DNA from: an uncultured Treponema sp.
GTDB lineage: Bacteria > Spirochaetota > Spirochaetia > Treponematales > Treponemataceae
Direction: 5' to 3'
DNA: 64,000 nucleotides
Assembly (NCBI GenBank): GCA_946411505.1
Contig: CAMKEG010000001.1
Coordinates: 558,001 to 622,000, forward strand
In this document: in pieces, positions 44,425-53,105 of the stretch
How the letters are laid out: each line of letters starts with the position of its first letter
How positions within the stretch are numbered: the first letter of the stretch is position 1
Notes under the pieces: model-generated
The model's database searches: none
The model's input: the letters and a program-made list of their open reading frames with translations, nothing else
What the model was told of the DNA's origin: nothing
Position numbers and translations under genes: made by a program

Positions 44425-44468
44425 TAGCTTATTTTTTGTTCGATTTTCTACAAAAGCCCTTGCTTTTT

Positions 44469-44497
44469 TTGCCAAAAACTGTAAAATTATGTATAAA
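44469..44497 (+). promoter_or_regulatory. Promoter of glycogen debranching gene
   Basis: TTGCCA (44469-44474), 17-base spacer, TATAAA (44492-44497); the ATG is 19 bases further, with a weak GGA site. It is divergent from the chromate transporter promoter. Confidence 0.65.
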
Positions 44498-44516
44498 ATT
44501 CACTTTTGGAACGCAT

Positions 44517-46769
44517 ATGAGGATTGAACTGTCTCCAAAACAAGAAAAAAAGTTCTGCTACATTGACAATAATGAAAATTACTTGACCCTTGGCGCGAAC
44601 AGCCCCGACAACGGCGAAGGCTTGATTTACAAGAACCAAGTTTTGCTTAGCGATTTTTGCCTTTTTGCCGAAGAAGACGGATACAAAAAGCTTTACACCC
44701 GCTTTGACGGCGCAAAGACTTGCGTTGAGCCGGGATTTTTTACAGTGGACTTTGTTCCCGCAAAACAAAAAATCGTCTGCTCGCTTTTTGACAACGCGCT
44801 TTACTTTAACTGCCAAAGCTTTGGCAAAGGCGCTTGCGCCCTTGCATTGCTTCCATCGATAGACTTGGCGAAAAAACTTGACAAGGGCCAGGCTTTTGCC
44901 GCAAGCCAAGAAGTCCAAGTGACCAAGCCCCTCGCCTCCGAACTTTTGCAAATCACAAAAGTTTTCGGAAAAAAAGCCGCCTACGCCCGCATTCTGTCAT
45001 TTGAAAAGCCGTGCGAAATTTACATATCACTGGACCATTCTCCAAGCGGAGCGACAAAGGCCGCCAACCGCTTTCTAAAGGAAAAAGCCTTTGAGCGCCA
45101 TTGCAAGGAAACGGAAGGACTTCTAAAAAAGTCATCATTTAAAAGCGGCTCCGAGCTTTTTGACAAAGCCTTGGAATGGGCTAAATTTTCCGCCCTGCAA
45201 TTTTTAAACAGGAACAAGACAAAGGCGCTTTGGGCGGGACTTCCTTGGTTCCGCGACTATTGGGGCCGCGACATTTTTGTCTCAATCCCCGGAGCCTTGC
45301 TTTTGAGCGGAAACATTCAGGAAGCGCAAACGCTTTTTGAAAGCTTTTCGGCCTTTCAAGACACAAATCCCCGCAGCGTCACTTATGGCAGGCTTCCCAA
45401 CATTTACAGGGGAAGCGGCGACGTAATTTACAACACGGCGGACGCAAGCCTTTGGTTTGTTATTCAAGCCTTGCAAACCGCGCGTTTTTCGGGCGACAAA
45501 AAATTCCTGGAAAAAATTTGGCCCAACATTTCGCTGGCCTTGGAATGCGACAGAAATTTAAGGACGGACTCGGCGGGCTTTTTGCTTCACGGCGACGCGG
45601 ACACTTGGATGGACGCGCGCATTTTTGGCGAAAAATCTTTTTGTCCGCGCGGAAACAGGGCCAACGACATTCAGGTCTTGTGGTTCAAGGCGCTTTGCTG
45701 CGGCGCGGAAATCGCCCGCCTTTTGGGACGCGCCGAACAAAAGAGCGTCTGGGAAGAAGCCGCGAGCAAGGTAAAAAAATCTTTCCTGGGAAAATTTTAC
45801 GACGGCAATAAAATCGCCGACTGCGTTTTGCGCGACGACGCGGCTGACTTTAGGACAAGGCCCAACCAATTGCAGTTGGTCACGATTCCAAGAATCGGCG
45901 CTTTTTCGTCAACCGAGGCTTTTGTTCCAAAAGAGGTCGAAGAAAAAATAGTCAAGAACGCGATTGAGGAACTTTTGTTTCCCTACGGCCTTTGCTCGCT
46001 TTCGCAAAAAGACCCTTACTTCCACCCCTACCACCAAAGCTGGGACTTCTACCACGAAGACGCGGCCTACCACAATGGAACTGTCTGGACTTGGACCAGC
46101 GGCTTTGCCATCGGCGCCTTATGCGCAAGCGGCGAGCAGGACTTGGCATGGCGCTTGGCCCAAAGCGTGGCGGGACAAATGTTCAACGGCCCATGCGCGG
46201 GCGCCTTAAGCGCCAACCTTTGGGCCTACCCCGACCAAGACGGCCACTTGCGCTTTTCCGGAGCGTATTCCAGCTGCCGTTCCGTTTCGGAATTTCACAG
46301 GGCCGCGTGGGAATATTTTTTGGGAATGCAAGTTGACTTGCTTGAAAAGAGAATTTATTTTTCGCCCCGCATTCCCTCTGAATGGAAGGAAGGAACGGCA
46401 AGCGTTTCCTTGGGCTTAAAAAACAACTTGACGTTGGAATTTTCTTGGTCGGCGCTTGTCGAAAGTTCGGGCCAACGGGAGTTTTCCGCAAAGCTTTCCG
46501 GCGACCACCCTGACAGGGATGGCATTTCAATTTCGCTGTCTTTCTCGGACCAAGAAAAGCCGATTGAACTTTCAAAAGATTGCAAAAGCGTCAAAGGAAA
46601 AATCTACCGCAAAACAGACAGCGGCTTGGATTTCGCGCGGCCCTTCTGCCTTGACCAAAATTGGGAAAAGCCCGAATCATTGAAGCAAAAAAATTTTTTG
46701 GCGGAAATCGCCTTGCGCCAGGAATTCAACCCCGGCCATCCGTCGTCGCTCACCGCAATACGGAACTAA
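44517..46769 (+). CDS. Amylo-alpha-1,6-glucosidase (glycogen debranching, GH133-like)
   Basis: A 750-residue protein. The N-terminal 230 residues form a beta-sandwich cap (ELSPKQEKKFCYIDNNENYL). The C-terminal (alpha/alpha)6 catalytic domain has LPWFRDYWGRDIFVSIPGAL near 240, GSGDVIYNTADASLWFVIQA, and HGDADTWMDARI. These fit the GDE_C (glycogen debranching) family, which cleaves alpha-1,6 branches of glycogen or limit dextrins. Start at ATG 44517 because a promoter occupies the upstream frame. Together with the GH31 enzyme and AraC regulator it forms a small alpha-glucan locus. Confidence 0.87.
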   Translation: MRIELSPKQEKKFCYIDNNENYLTLGANSPDNGEGLIYKNQVLLSDFCLFAEEDGYKKLYTRFDGAKTCVEPGFFTVDFVPAKQKIVCSLFDNALYFNCQSFGKGACALALLPSIDLAKKLDKGQAFAASQEVQVTKPLASELLQITKVFGKKAAYARILSFEKPCEIYISLDHSPSGATKAANRFLKEKAFERHCKETEGLLKKSSFKSGSELFDKALEWAKFSALQFLNRNKTKALWAGLPWFRDYWGRDIFVSIPGALLLSGNIQEAQTLFESFSAFQDTNPRSVTYGRLPNIYRGSGDVIYNTADASLWFVIQALQTARFSGDKKFLEKIWPNISLALECDRNLRTDSAGFLLHGDADTWMDARIFGEKSFCPRGNRANDIQVLWFKALCCGAEIARLLGRAEQKSVWEEAASKVKKSFLGKFYDGNKIADCVLRDDAADFRTRPNQLQLVTIPRIGAFSSTEAFVPKEVEEKIVKNAIEELLFPYGLCSLSQKDPYFHPYHQSWDFYHEDAAYHNGTVWTWTSGFAIGALCASGEQDLAWRLAQSVAGQMFNGPCAGALSANLWAYPDQDGHLRFSGAYSSCRSVSEFHRAAWEYFLGMQVDLLEKRIYFSPRIPSEWKEGTASVSLGLKNNLTLEFSWSALVESSGQREFSAKLSGDHPDRDGISISLSFSDQEKPIELSKDCKSVKGKIYRKTDSGLDFARPFCLDQNWEKPESLKQKNFLAEIALRQEFNPGHPSSLTAIRN

Positions 46770-46840
46770 TTCATAATTCATAATTCATAATTCATAATTC
46801 ATAATTCATAATTAAGAATTATGAATTATGAATTATGAAT
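46770..46840. repeat. TTCATAA heptamer array forming a 24-base-pair hairpin
   Basis: Six direct TTCATAA units (46770-46811) are followed by three inverted units TTATGAA (46819-46839). Bases 46790-46813 pair perfectly with 46817-46840 around AAG. It lies between convergent genes; the TAA stop of the AraC gene is inside an inverted unit and the other stop codon directly adjoins. It may act as an AT-rich terminator. Confidence 0.9.
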
Positions 46841-47762
46841 TTGCGTCGGAGTATTCGTTTTCAAGAATTTTTGGCGGCGGCTGGATTTCGTCAGCAAGGC
46901 GCAAGTCGAAGCTTCTGTACTTGTGCGGCGTCATTCCCTTGTAGCGCTTGAACGTTTTTATAAAGTAGCTGAAATCGTTGAAGCCGCAATTATAGGCCAC
47001 GTCAATCAGGCTTTCCTTTCCCGCGCGAAGCTGGTTGCAGGCTTGGTCAACGCGAAAGGCGTTGAGATATTCCACAGGAGTGCGGTGCGTCATCTCGCGG
47101 AAGACGCGGCAAAAATATTTGGGAGACATTCCAGCGCTGGCGGCCATGTCGTCAAGGGAAATGACGGAGCCGTAGTTTTGTTTTATCAAATTAAAGACGG
47201 CCTTGAGCTGGTCGCTTCTTAGGCGCGAGCGGTCCAAAACTTTTTCGTCTTCGGTGAAAAAGCCGTTGTTCTTTATATAGCCAAAAATAAACAAAAGCCG
47301 CGCCACAGTCAAAAGTTCGTAGCCTACAGGCTCGCGCCTCATCGCAAGGAACATGTTCTCGACTTCGGTGGAAGCCTCCTTGTTTTTAAGGGGAATGACT
47401 TTGTTAAGGACAACCTTGCGGGATGATATGTCCTCCAAAAAGGCGTCGTGCGCGTAGTTTTTGTTTCTTACCAAACTAAGGTCAAAGACCACCGACTCGT
47501 AGCGGCAAGTCGTTTTGTTGGCGCCGTCTCCATGAAGAACGCCGTCCTGAATCACGCAGAGCATTCCCTTTTTTAGGCAAATCTCCTCGCCGTCCACAAA
47601 AAACATATGCTCTCCGTCAAGGATGTGAATCAATTCGCATTCGTTGTGCCAATGGACAGGCAAATTGTACAAGGGGGAGGCTGTGTTGGAGCAATAGTAT
47701 TGAATCGGAAAGAAGGCTGTTCCCCGCTGGACCATTTCCTTTTTCTTTATGTCGATGCTCAC
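46833..47762 (-). CDS. AraC-family transcriptional regulator
   Basis: A 309-residue regulator. An N-terminal cupin-like sensing domain (LPVHWHNECELIHILDGEHM, with ligand or metal-type His and Glu) is followed by two helix-turn-helix motifs (SLDDMAASAGMSPKYFCRVF and SLIDVAYNCGFNDFSYFIKT) and the AraC signature FKRYKGMTPHKYR. The start is GTG 47762 with AGGAGG five bases upstream; an ATG start is not available nearby. It lies between two alpha-glucan enzymes, divergent from the GH31 gene, so control of these by a sugar ligand is likely but inferred. Confidence 0.92.
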   Translation of the reverse strand: MSIDIKKKEMVQRGTAFFPIQYYCSNTASPLYNLPVHWHNECELIHILDGEHMFFVDGEEICLKKGMLCVIQDGVLHGDGANKTTCRYESVVFDLSLVRNKNYAHDAFLEDISSRKVVLNKVIPLKNKEASTEVENMFLAMRREPVGYELLTVARLLFIFGYIKNNGFFTEDEKVLDRSRLRSDQLKAVFNLIKQNYGSVISLDDMAASAGMSPKYFCRVFREMTHRTPVEYLNAFRVDQACNQLRAGKESLIDVAYNCGFNDFSYFIKTFKRYKGMTPHKYRSFDLRLADEIQPPPKILENEYSDANS

Positions 47763-47925
47763 AATGCCCTCCTACAAGCCGCCGTTTTTTGCCGCTAGTG
47801 AATATATTCCTATTTTTTAATACTATATCACGAGATTTATAAAAAAATCAATACTATAATTCTATTCGTGCGGGAAAAAGAAGCTTTTCCTCCGCAACAA
47901 AAAAATAAGAACAGGAGACGTCGGC
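47763..47925. promoter_or_regulatory. Divergent control region, AraC gene and GH31 gene
   Basis: Contains a TATAAT at 47855-47860 facing the GH31 gene without a clear -35, as expected for an activator-dependent promoter, and a TATATT box facing the AraC gene. AT-rich repeats lie between. I cannot assign the operator. Confidence 0.4.
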
Positions 47926-49941
47926 ATGGTCAAGAAATTCACTTTTGGAAAGCCCTTTGACACGGAGGCTGTCGTTAAAAAAATCGAAGTTTCAAAAGGA
48001 AAGACGCCCTTTGGCTCCGCCGCCAAAAAAAACGGCGGACTTTGTTGGAAATGCGCGCTCGAAAAAGACGACAAAATTTTTGGACTTGGCGAGACGATGC
48101 GCGGCGTCAACAAGCGCGGCTACGTTTTTGAAAGCGTCAACAGCGACCAGCCGATACAAGACGAAAGCGTAAAAAGCCTTTACGGCTCGCACAACTTTTT
48201 CATCGTGTTCGGAAAAAAAACGTTCGGAGTCTTCGTCGACTATCCGGGAAAAGTTGTCTTTGACTTGGCCTTCACAAAATGCGACGAGATTTGCGTCACG
48301 ACAGAAACAGCCAACGCCGACCTTTACTTTGTCATTCCGCAAAAAAAATCTGGAGCTCTAAAGGAAATCGCGCGCGAGTTCAGGACTCTTGTCGGAAAGT
48401 CATACATTCCGCCAAAGTGGGCCTTTGGCTTTTGCCAAAGCCGTTGGGGATACGCCTGCGCCGCCGACATCGAAAAAGTTTGGAAGACCTACAGAAAGCT
48501 GGGCATTCCCTTGGATTCCATTTGCCTTGACATCGACTACATGGAAGACTACAAGGACTTTACCGTTGACAAAAAGAAATTCCCGGACTTCAAGAACTTT
48601 TGCGCCAAACTAAAAAAAGACGGCGTGCGGCTCGTTCCGATAATCGACGCGGGCGTTAAAAAACAGAAAGGCTATTCCGTCTATGAAGAAATGCTCGCAA
48701 AAAAGCTGGCTTGCGCAAAAAAAGACGGCTCGACGTTTGAGGCCGGCGTATGGCCCGGCGACAGCGTTTTCGCCGACTTCCTGAACCCCGCCGCCCGCGA
48801 CTGGTTCGGAAAAAAATACAAGGTCCTTCTTGACGCCGGCGTAGAAGGCTTTTGGAACGACATGAACGAGCCCGCGCTTTTTTACACAAAAGAAAATTTG
48901 CGAAAAATCTTTTCCCAACTGGAAAAATTCAAGACAAAGCCCTTGGACGCCACCGGCCTTTTTGAATTTATGTCCATAGCCAATTCCGTTTGCAACAACG
49001 CCGACGACTACAAAAGCTTTTACCACAAGATCAGCGCCAAAAAGGCCGGCGCCTTCGCCGTCACAAAGCCCGACAAGGACAAAAACGTTTTGGTCAACCA
49101 CGCCGCCGTCCACAACTTGTTCGGCTACAACATGACGCGAGGCGCGATGGAGGCGATGGACGCGCTCAGGGCGGAAAACGGCGAGGCCGCAAGGCCCTTG
49201 CTCTATTCCCGCTCGTCTTACATCGGAGCGCACCGTTACGGCGGACTCTGGACCGGCGACAACCACGCATACTGGGGCGACATTCTTTTAAGCTTGCAGC
49301 AAATCGCCTCGCTCAACATGGCGGGCTTTTTGTACACGGGAAGCGACATCGGCGGCTTCAACGCAAACACAAGCCGCGACCTTTTGTTGCGCTGGACGGC
49401 CTTCGCGCTTTTCACGCCGCTTTTCAGGAACCACAGCGCGCGCGGAACACGGGAGCAGGAATGCTACCAGTTTGAAAAGCCCGAAGCCTTTAAAAGCATG
49501 ATTCAATTGCGCTACTCGCTTGTTCCATACCTTTACAGCGAATTCCTAAAGGCGGCCCAAGGCGACGGGCTTTTCGCGCGGCCATTGGCCTTTGACTTTG
49601 AAGGAGACGCGCGCGCTTGCGCGGTCCACGACCAACTGTTGATTGGAAATGAAATAATGGCGGCGCCGGTTTACGTCCAAAACGCGATTGGCCGATACGT
49701 TTATCTTCCGGAGCCGATGACGATGGTTGAATGGAAAAACGGAAAAGTCGCCGCGCAAAAAAAGCTTCCCAAAGGCGACCATTTTATCGAGGTTCCCTTG
49801 GAAAGCGTGGTGTTCTTTGTCCGCGACAAAAAGAAGGTTCCACTAGCCCGAGCCGCCTCTTGCGTGGACAAGCTGGACTGGAAGCGCCTTTCGTTCATAG
49901 GCGACCAAAGCGCCGCCTACGAGCTTGTGGACTGCGAATAG
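47926..49941 (+). CDS. Glycoside hydrolase family 31 alpha-glucosidase
   Basis: 671 residues. N-terminal beta-sandwich (FGLGETMRGVNKRGYVFESV) and a (beta/alpha)8 barrel with PPKWAFGFCQSRWGY, the LDIDYMEDYKDF loop, nucleophile motif WNDMNEP (Asp near 312), SYIGAHRYGGLWTGDN (acid/base Asp near 444) and FRNHSARGTREQECYQF. All are characteristic of GH31. It probably releases glucose or a related sugar from alpha-glucosides. No signal peptide, so it acts on imported oligosaccharides. AGGAG precedes the ATG. Exact substrate (maltose, isomaltose, xyloside) not resolved. Confidence 0.95.
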   Translation: MVKKFTFGKPFDTEAVVKKIEVSKGKTPFGSAAKKNGGLCWKCALEKDDKIFGLGETMRGVNKRGYVFESVNSDQPIQDESVKSLYGSHNFFIVFGKKTFGVFVDYPGKVVFDLAFTKCDEICVTTETANADLYFVIPQKKSGALKEIAREFRTLVGKSYIPPKWAFGFCQSRWGYACAADIEKVWKTYRKLGIPLDSICLDIDYMEDYKDFTVDKKKFPDFKNFCAKLKKDGVRLVPIIDAGVKKQKGYSVYEEMLAKKLACAKKDGSTFEAGVWPGDSVFADFLNPAARDWFGKKYKVLLDAGVEGFWNDMNEPALFYTKENLRKIFSQLEKFKTKPLDATGLFEFMSIANSVCNNADDYKSFYHKISAKKAGAFAVTKPDKDKNVLVNHAAVHNLFGYNMTRGAMEAMDALRAENGEAARPLLYSRSSYIGAHRYGGLWTGDNHAYWGDILLSLQQIASLNMAGFLYTGSDIGGFNANTSRDLLLRWTAFALFTPLFRNHSARGTREQECYQFEKPEAFKSMIQLRYSLVPYLYSEFLKAAQGDGLFARPLAFDFEGDARACAVHDQLLIGNEIMAAPVYVQNAIGRYVYLPEPMTMVEWKNGKVAAQKKLPKGDHFIEVPLESVVFFVRDKKKVPLARAASCVDKLDWKRLSFIGDQSAAYELVDCE

Positions 49942-49948
49942 CCGCGGC

Positions 49949-51424
49949 CTATAGAATGTAACGCGACAAGTCTTCGCTTGAAGAAATGTCCTTAAGCTTT
50001 TCGTCAACATAGGCCGCGTCGATAGAAATCGTCTGGCCCTTATGCTCGTCAGCCTCAAAGGAAATTTCTTCCAGGACTTTTTCCATAATCGTATGAAGGC
50101 GGCGCGCTCCGATGTTCTCGGCCTTGGCGTTCACTTCCTCGGCGATTGTCGTCATGCGGTCAATCGCGTCGTCGCCAAATTCCACGTTCACGCCTTCAGT
50201 TTCCAAAAGCGCCTTGTACTGCTTTACAAGCGCGTTCTTGGGCTCAAGCAAAATGCGCTTGAAGTCTTCCTTGTGAAGGGAGTCCAACTCAACGCGCAAG
50301 GGAAAGCGTCCTTGCAATTCAGGAATCAAGTCGCTTGGCTTTGAAAAGCTGAAGGCGCCGGCCGCGATGAACAAAATGTGCTTTGTGTCAACGACTCCGT
50401 AGCGGGTGTTGACGTGGCTTCCTTCCACAATCGGAAGAATGTCGCGCTGAACGCCTTCGCGCGAGACCGACTGGCCTCCATGCGACTCTCCGTGGACGGC
50501 GATTTTGTCAATCTCGTCGATAAAGACAATTCCGCTTTGCTCAACGCGCTCCTTGGCGATTTCTGCGCACTTGTCCGCGTCAAGCATGCTGTCTAAAATT
50601 TCTTCGGTAAGGATGTTTCGCGCTTCGGCAATCGTGACGGTCTTTTGCTTTTTTTTGTTTCCGGCCATCATTTGCTGAATGCTTTGCATCGCGCTTTCGA
50701 TGTCGTCCATGTTTCCGCCGCTAAAAATGCCGATTCCGCTGGCGGCCTTGGGGCCTGTCGTCACGGTAAGCTCAACCTCGCGCGACTCAAGCTTTCCTTC
50801 GCGCAGCATTTGGCGGAACTTTTCCCGCGTCTCCTTCATGTCTTGGGAGGAGGCGACGTTTTTGGGCGCCTCGTTTTGCGCGTCCTGGCTTTGGTCAGGC
50901 AAAAGAATCACTTCGCCGTTTTCGTTTTTTTGCTGAACGACCTTGCGGCCAAAAATGCTTCCAAGGATTCCGCCGCCGTTTGGGACCGCGGCCTTGTCTC
51001 CGCTTCCGGGCAAAAGAAGGTCAAGAAGGCGCTCCTCGACTTTTTCCTTGGCCTGGCCGCGCATTTGGTCCTCAAGCTCGGATTTTACCATCTTAAAGCC
51101 GACGGCCATCAAGTCGCGAATCATCGACTCGACGTCGCGGCCGACATATCCGATTTCAGAATACTTTGTGGCCTCAACCTTGATGAAGGGAGCGCCGCAA
51201 AGCTTTGCAAGGCGGCGGGCGATTTCAGTCTTTCCGACGCCGGTGGGGCCTATCATCAAAATGTTTTTGGGAGCCACTTCGTCGCGCATGTCCTCCGAAA
51301 GTTTAAGGCGGCGGCTTCTGTTCCTCAGCGCGATGGCGACGCTGCGCTTGGCGTTTTTTTGTCCGATTATGTAGTTGTCCAAGCGCTCTACAATTTGCTT
51401 GGGAGTCAAGTCAATCGCGTCCAA
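49949..51424 (-). CDS. hslU: HslU ATPase subunit of HslUV protease
   Basis: A 491-residue AAA+ unfoldase that feeds proteins into HslV. N-terminus [20 protein letters not shown]; Walker [10 protein letters not shown] at about 59-67; Walker [12 protein letters not shown]; a family-specific insertion domain between them; sensor-2 region [20 protein letters not shown]; and a C-terminus ending DLSRYIL, the peptide that docks into HslV. It follows hslV with no gap. Together with xerC, topA and dprA the order matches the Bacillus smf-topA-codV-clpQ-clpY cluster. Confidence 0.97.
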   Translation of the reverse strand: MDAIDLTPKQIVERLDNYIIGQKNAKRSVAIALRNRSRRLKLSEDMRDEVAPKNILMIGPTGVGKTEIARRLAKLCGAPFIKVEATKYSEIGYVGRDVESMIRDLMAVGFKMVKSELEDQMRGQAKEKVEERLLDLLLPGSGDKAAVPNGGGILGSIFGRKVVQQKNENGEVILLPDQSQDAQNEAPKNVASSQDMKETREKFRQMLREGKLESREVELTVTTGPKAASGIGIFSGGNMDDIESAMQSIQQMMAGNKKKQKTVTIAEARNILTEEILDSMLDADKCAEIAKERVEQSGIVFIDEIDKIAVHGESHGGQSVSREGVQRDILPIVEGSHVNTRYGVVDTKHILFIAAGAFSFSKPSDLIPELQGRFPLRVELDSLHKEDFKRILLEPKNALVKQYKALLETEGVNVEFGDDAIDRMTTIAEEVNAKAENIGARRLHTIMEKVLEEISFEADEHKGQTISIDAAYVDEKLKDISSSEDLSRYIL

Positions 51425-51955
51425 TTAGAGTTCCTCCACGGTGATATGGTCGTTTGTGTAAATGCAGATTTTTCCGGCTATGCCAAGCGACTTTTGCGCG
51501 ATTTCCTTGGCGCTGTAGTCGGAAGACTCCATGTAGGCCAACGCCGCCGAAAAGGCGTAGTTTCCGCCGCTTCCGATGGCCATGACGTCGTTTTCAGGCT
51601 CGATTACGTTTCCGTCGCCGGAGATTAAAAGAATTTTTGTCTTGTCGGCAACCAACAGCTGGGCCTCAAGTTTTTGCAAGGAACGCTCGGTGCGCCACAT
51701 TTTTGCAAGTTCCACCGAGGCGCGCAAAATGTCGCCGTTGCATTCCTTCAATTTGTCCTCAAATTTGTCAAGCAGGGTAAAAGCGTCGGCGACTGAGCCG
51801 GCGAATCCTGTCAAAACTTTTCCGTCGTAAATTTTTCTTACTTTTCGGGCGTTTCCCTTGGCGACTGTGTTTCCAGCCGTAACCTGGCCGTCGCCCGCCA
51901 TGGCGACGCTTCCGTTTCTCTTCACGGCAATGACCGTTGTGCTTCTTATCTTCAT
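51425..51955 (-). CDS. hslV: HslV peptidase subunit of HslUV protease
   Basis: A 176-residue proteasome-like peptidase. After the short pro-segment MKIRS comes [20 protein letters not shown]: the Thr exposed by processing is the nucleophile, and GDGQVT is the family signature. It forms double hexamers capped by HslU. The ATG lacks a ribosome-binding site and lies six bases after a -10 box, so leaderless translation is likely. xerC, on the same strand, ends 236 bases upstream, and the gap carries a full copy of the structured repeat. Confidence 0.96.
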   Translation of the reverse strand: MKIRSTTVIAVKRNGSVAMAGDGQVTAGNTVAKGNARKVRKIYDGKVLTGFAGSVADAFTLLDKFEDKLKECNGDILRASVELAKMWRTERSLQKLEAQLLVADKTKILLISGDGNVIEPENDVMAIGSGGNYAFSAALAYMESSDYSAKEIAQKSLGIAGKICIYTNDHITVEEL

Positions 51956-51961
51956 AGTTAT

Positions 51962-51990
51962 AATATAATGAATTTTGAAAGAAACGGCAA
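51962..51990 (-). promoter_or_regulatory. hslV promoter, leaderless type
   Basis: Minus strand: TTGCCG (51990-51985), 17-base spacer, TATATT (51967-51962), six bases, ATG. This gives hslVU its own promoter, separate from dprA-topA-xerC. Confidence 0.65.
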
Positions 51991-51999
51991 CTTATAATT

Positions 52000-52163
52000 G
52001 GGCAGAAAATGTCTCCCGGTCGGCGAGTCGTTCGTCGGAACCGCTAGATATCGTCGCTCCACACATTTTGCCCCTTGAAACTATTTACGTCTGCCGCTGT
52101 CGCGGCAGGGGCAAAATGAGTGTTTCCGCCGACCGCTCGCCTCCCTTGCGTCATTTTCCGCCC
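52000..52163 (+). repeat. Structured intergenic element, copy B
   Basis: Outer arms GGGCAGAAAATG and CATTTTCCGCCC; then CTCCCGGTCGGCGAG/CTCGCCTCCC; arm CGTCGGAA/TTCCGCCG; CCGCTAGATATCGTCGCT; arm CACACATTTTGCCCC with GGGGCAAAATGAGTG; TTGAAACTATTTACG; hairpin CTGCCGC/GCGGCAG. Compared with copies A and C the conserved blocks are the same while the outer stem and others have changed on both arms. Confidence 0.7.
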
Positions 52164-52191
52164 ATTCCTTACCGCAATTATTTCATTACCT

Positions 52192-53094
52192 TTACTTATC
52201 CCCATGCGGATGCGCCTGCTTGTAGATGTCAATCAGCTGCTGGGTCGTCACGTGCGTGTAGCGCTGGGTTGTCGAGATGCTCGCGTGGCCAAGCATTTCC
52301 TGCACCACGCGGACGTCGGCGCCCTTGGAAATCATGGCCGTGGCGAAGGTGTGCCTAAAGGCGTGCGGGGAAACATGGCGGTTGGTTCCTTCCGCGCCCG
52401 AATAGCGGCTTACAATCCACCTGATTCCGCGCGTGGTAAGAGGGCCGCCTTTTCTGTTCACAAAAAGCGCCTTTTGTCCCGGCAAGCCAAGCCGCGCCAA
52501 AAGAGCCTTGCGCTCGGGCAAATATTCCGACAAGGCCTTCAAAGCGTCGGCCTCAAAGTAAACGATTCTGTCCTTTTTGCCCTTTCCCTTTACGACGGCG
52601 CTTTTTCCTCCGCCCGCAAAATCGCCCAACTTCAACGAAGCAAGTTCCGCCACGCGGCAGCCGCTAGAATAAAGCATTTCAAAAATCGCCTTGTCGCGGC
52701 TTTCCCATAAAAGCTCCTTTTTTTCAGGAGCCTCGCAAAGCGCGTCAACTTCCGTCGGCGTCATAAAATTGGGCAAATGCTTGGGAGCCTTTAGGCTTTT
52801 TATTTGAAGCGCGGGATTGATTTTTAGCCGGCCGAATTTTTGGCTGTAGGCAAAGAGCGCGCGGACGCTTGCGATAAAGCGGTTTATCGACGCGACAGAA
52901 TATTTTTGCGCGCTCAAGGAACCTACGCAAAAGCGCAAGTTCTGCAAGGAAACCTTGTCGATTTCCGCGTCCTCGCCCAAAAACTCGCAGAGCTTTTTGT
53001 AGTCCTCGGAGTAAGCGGCAATCGTGTTGTCAGTCATTCCGCGAACCGTGGAAAGGTAGACTAAAAATTCCTCGCAAGATTCCTTGACAGTCAT
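52192..53094 (-). CDS. xerC: Tyrosine recombinase XerC
   Basis: A 300-residue site-specific recombinase. The N-terminal SAM-like DNA-binding domain is at about 1-90; the catalytic domain has Arg in SSGCRVAEL, Lys in KGKGKKDR, HxxR in SPHAFRHTFAT, His in LGHASISTTQ, and the nucleophile Tyr in RYTHV. Xer recombinases resolve chromosome dimers at dif. The position after topA and before hslVU is that of XerC (CodV). A second Xer gene lies at 57112. Named XerC by synteny; the two are not separable by motif alone. Confidence 0.92.
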   Translation of the reverse strand: MTVKESCEEFLVYLSTVRGMTDNTIAAYSEDYKKLCEFLGEDAEIDKVSLQNLRFCVGSLSAQKYSVASINRFIASVRALFAYSQKFGRLKINPALQIKSLKAPKHLPNFMTPTEVDALCEAPEKKELLWESRDKAIFEMLYSSGCRVAELASLKLGDFAGGGKSAVVKGKGKKDRIVYFEADALKALSEYLPERKALLARLGLPGQKALFVNRKGGPLTTRGIRWIVSRYSGAEGTNRHVSPHAFRHTFATAMISKGADVRVVQEMLGHASISTTQRYTHVTTQQLIDIYKQAHPHGDK

Positions 53095-53105
53095 TTGGCG
53101 CGCTC

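Noticed and set aside
46770..46840. TTCATAA array considered as a CRISPR
   Set aside because: Seven-base units without spacers and without cas genes; it is a simple tandem and inverted repeat.
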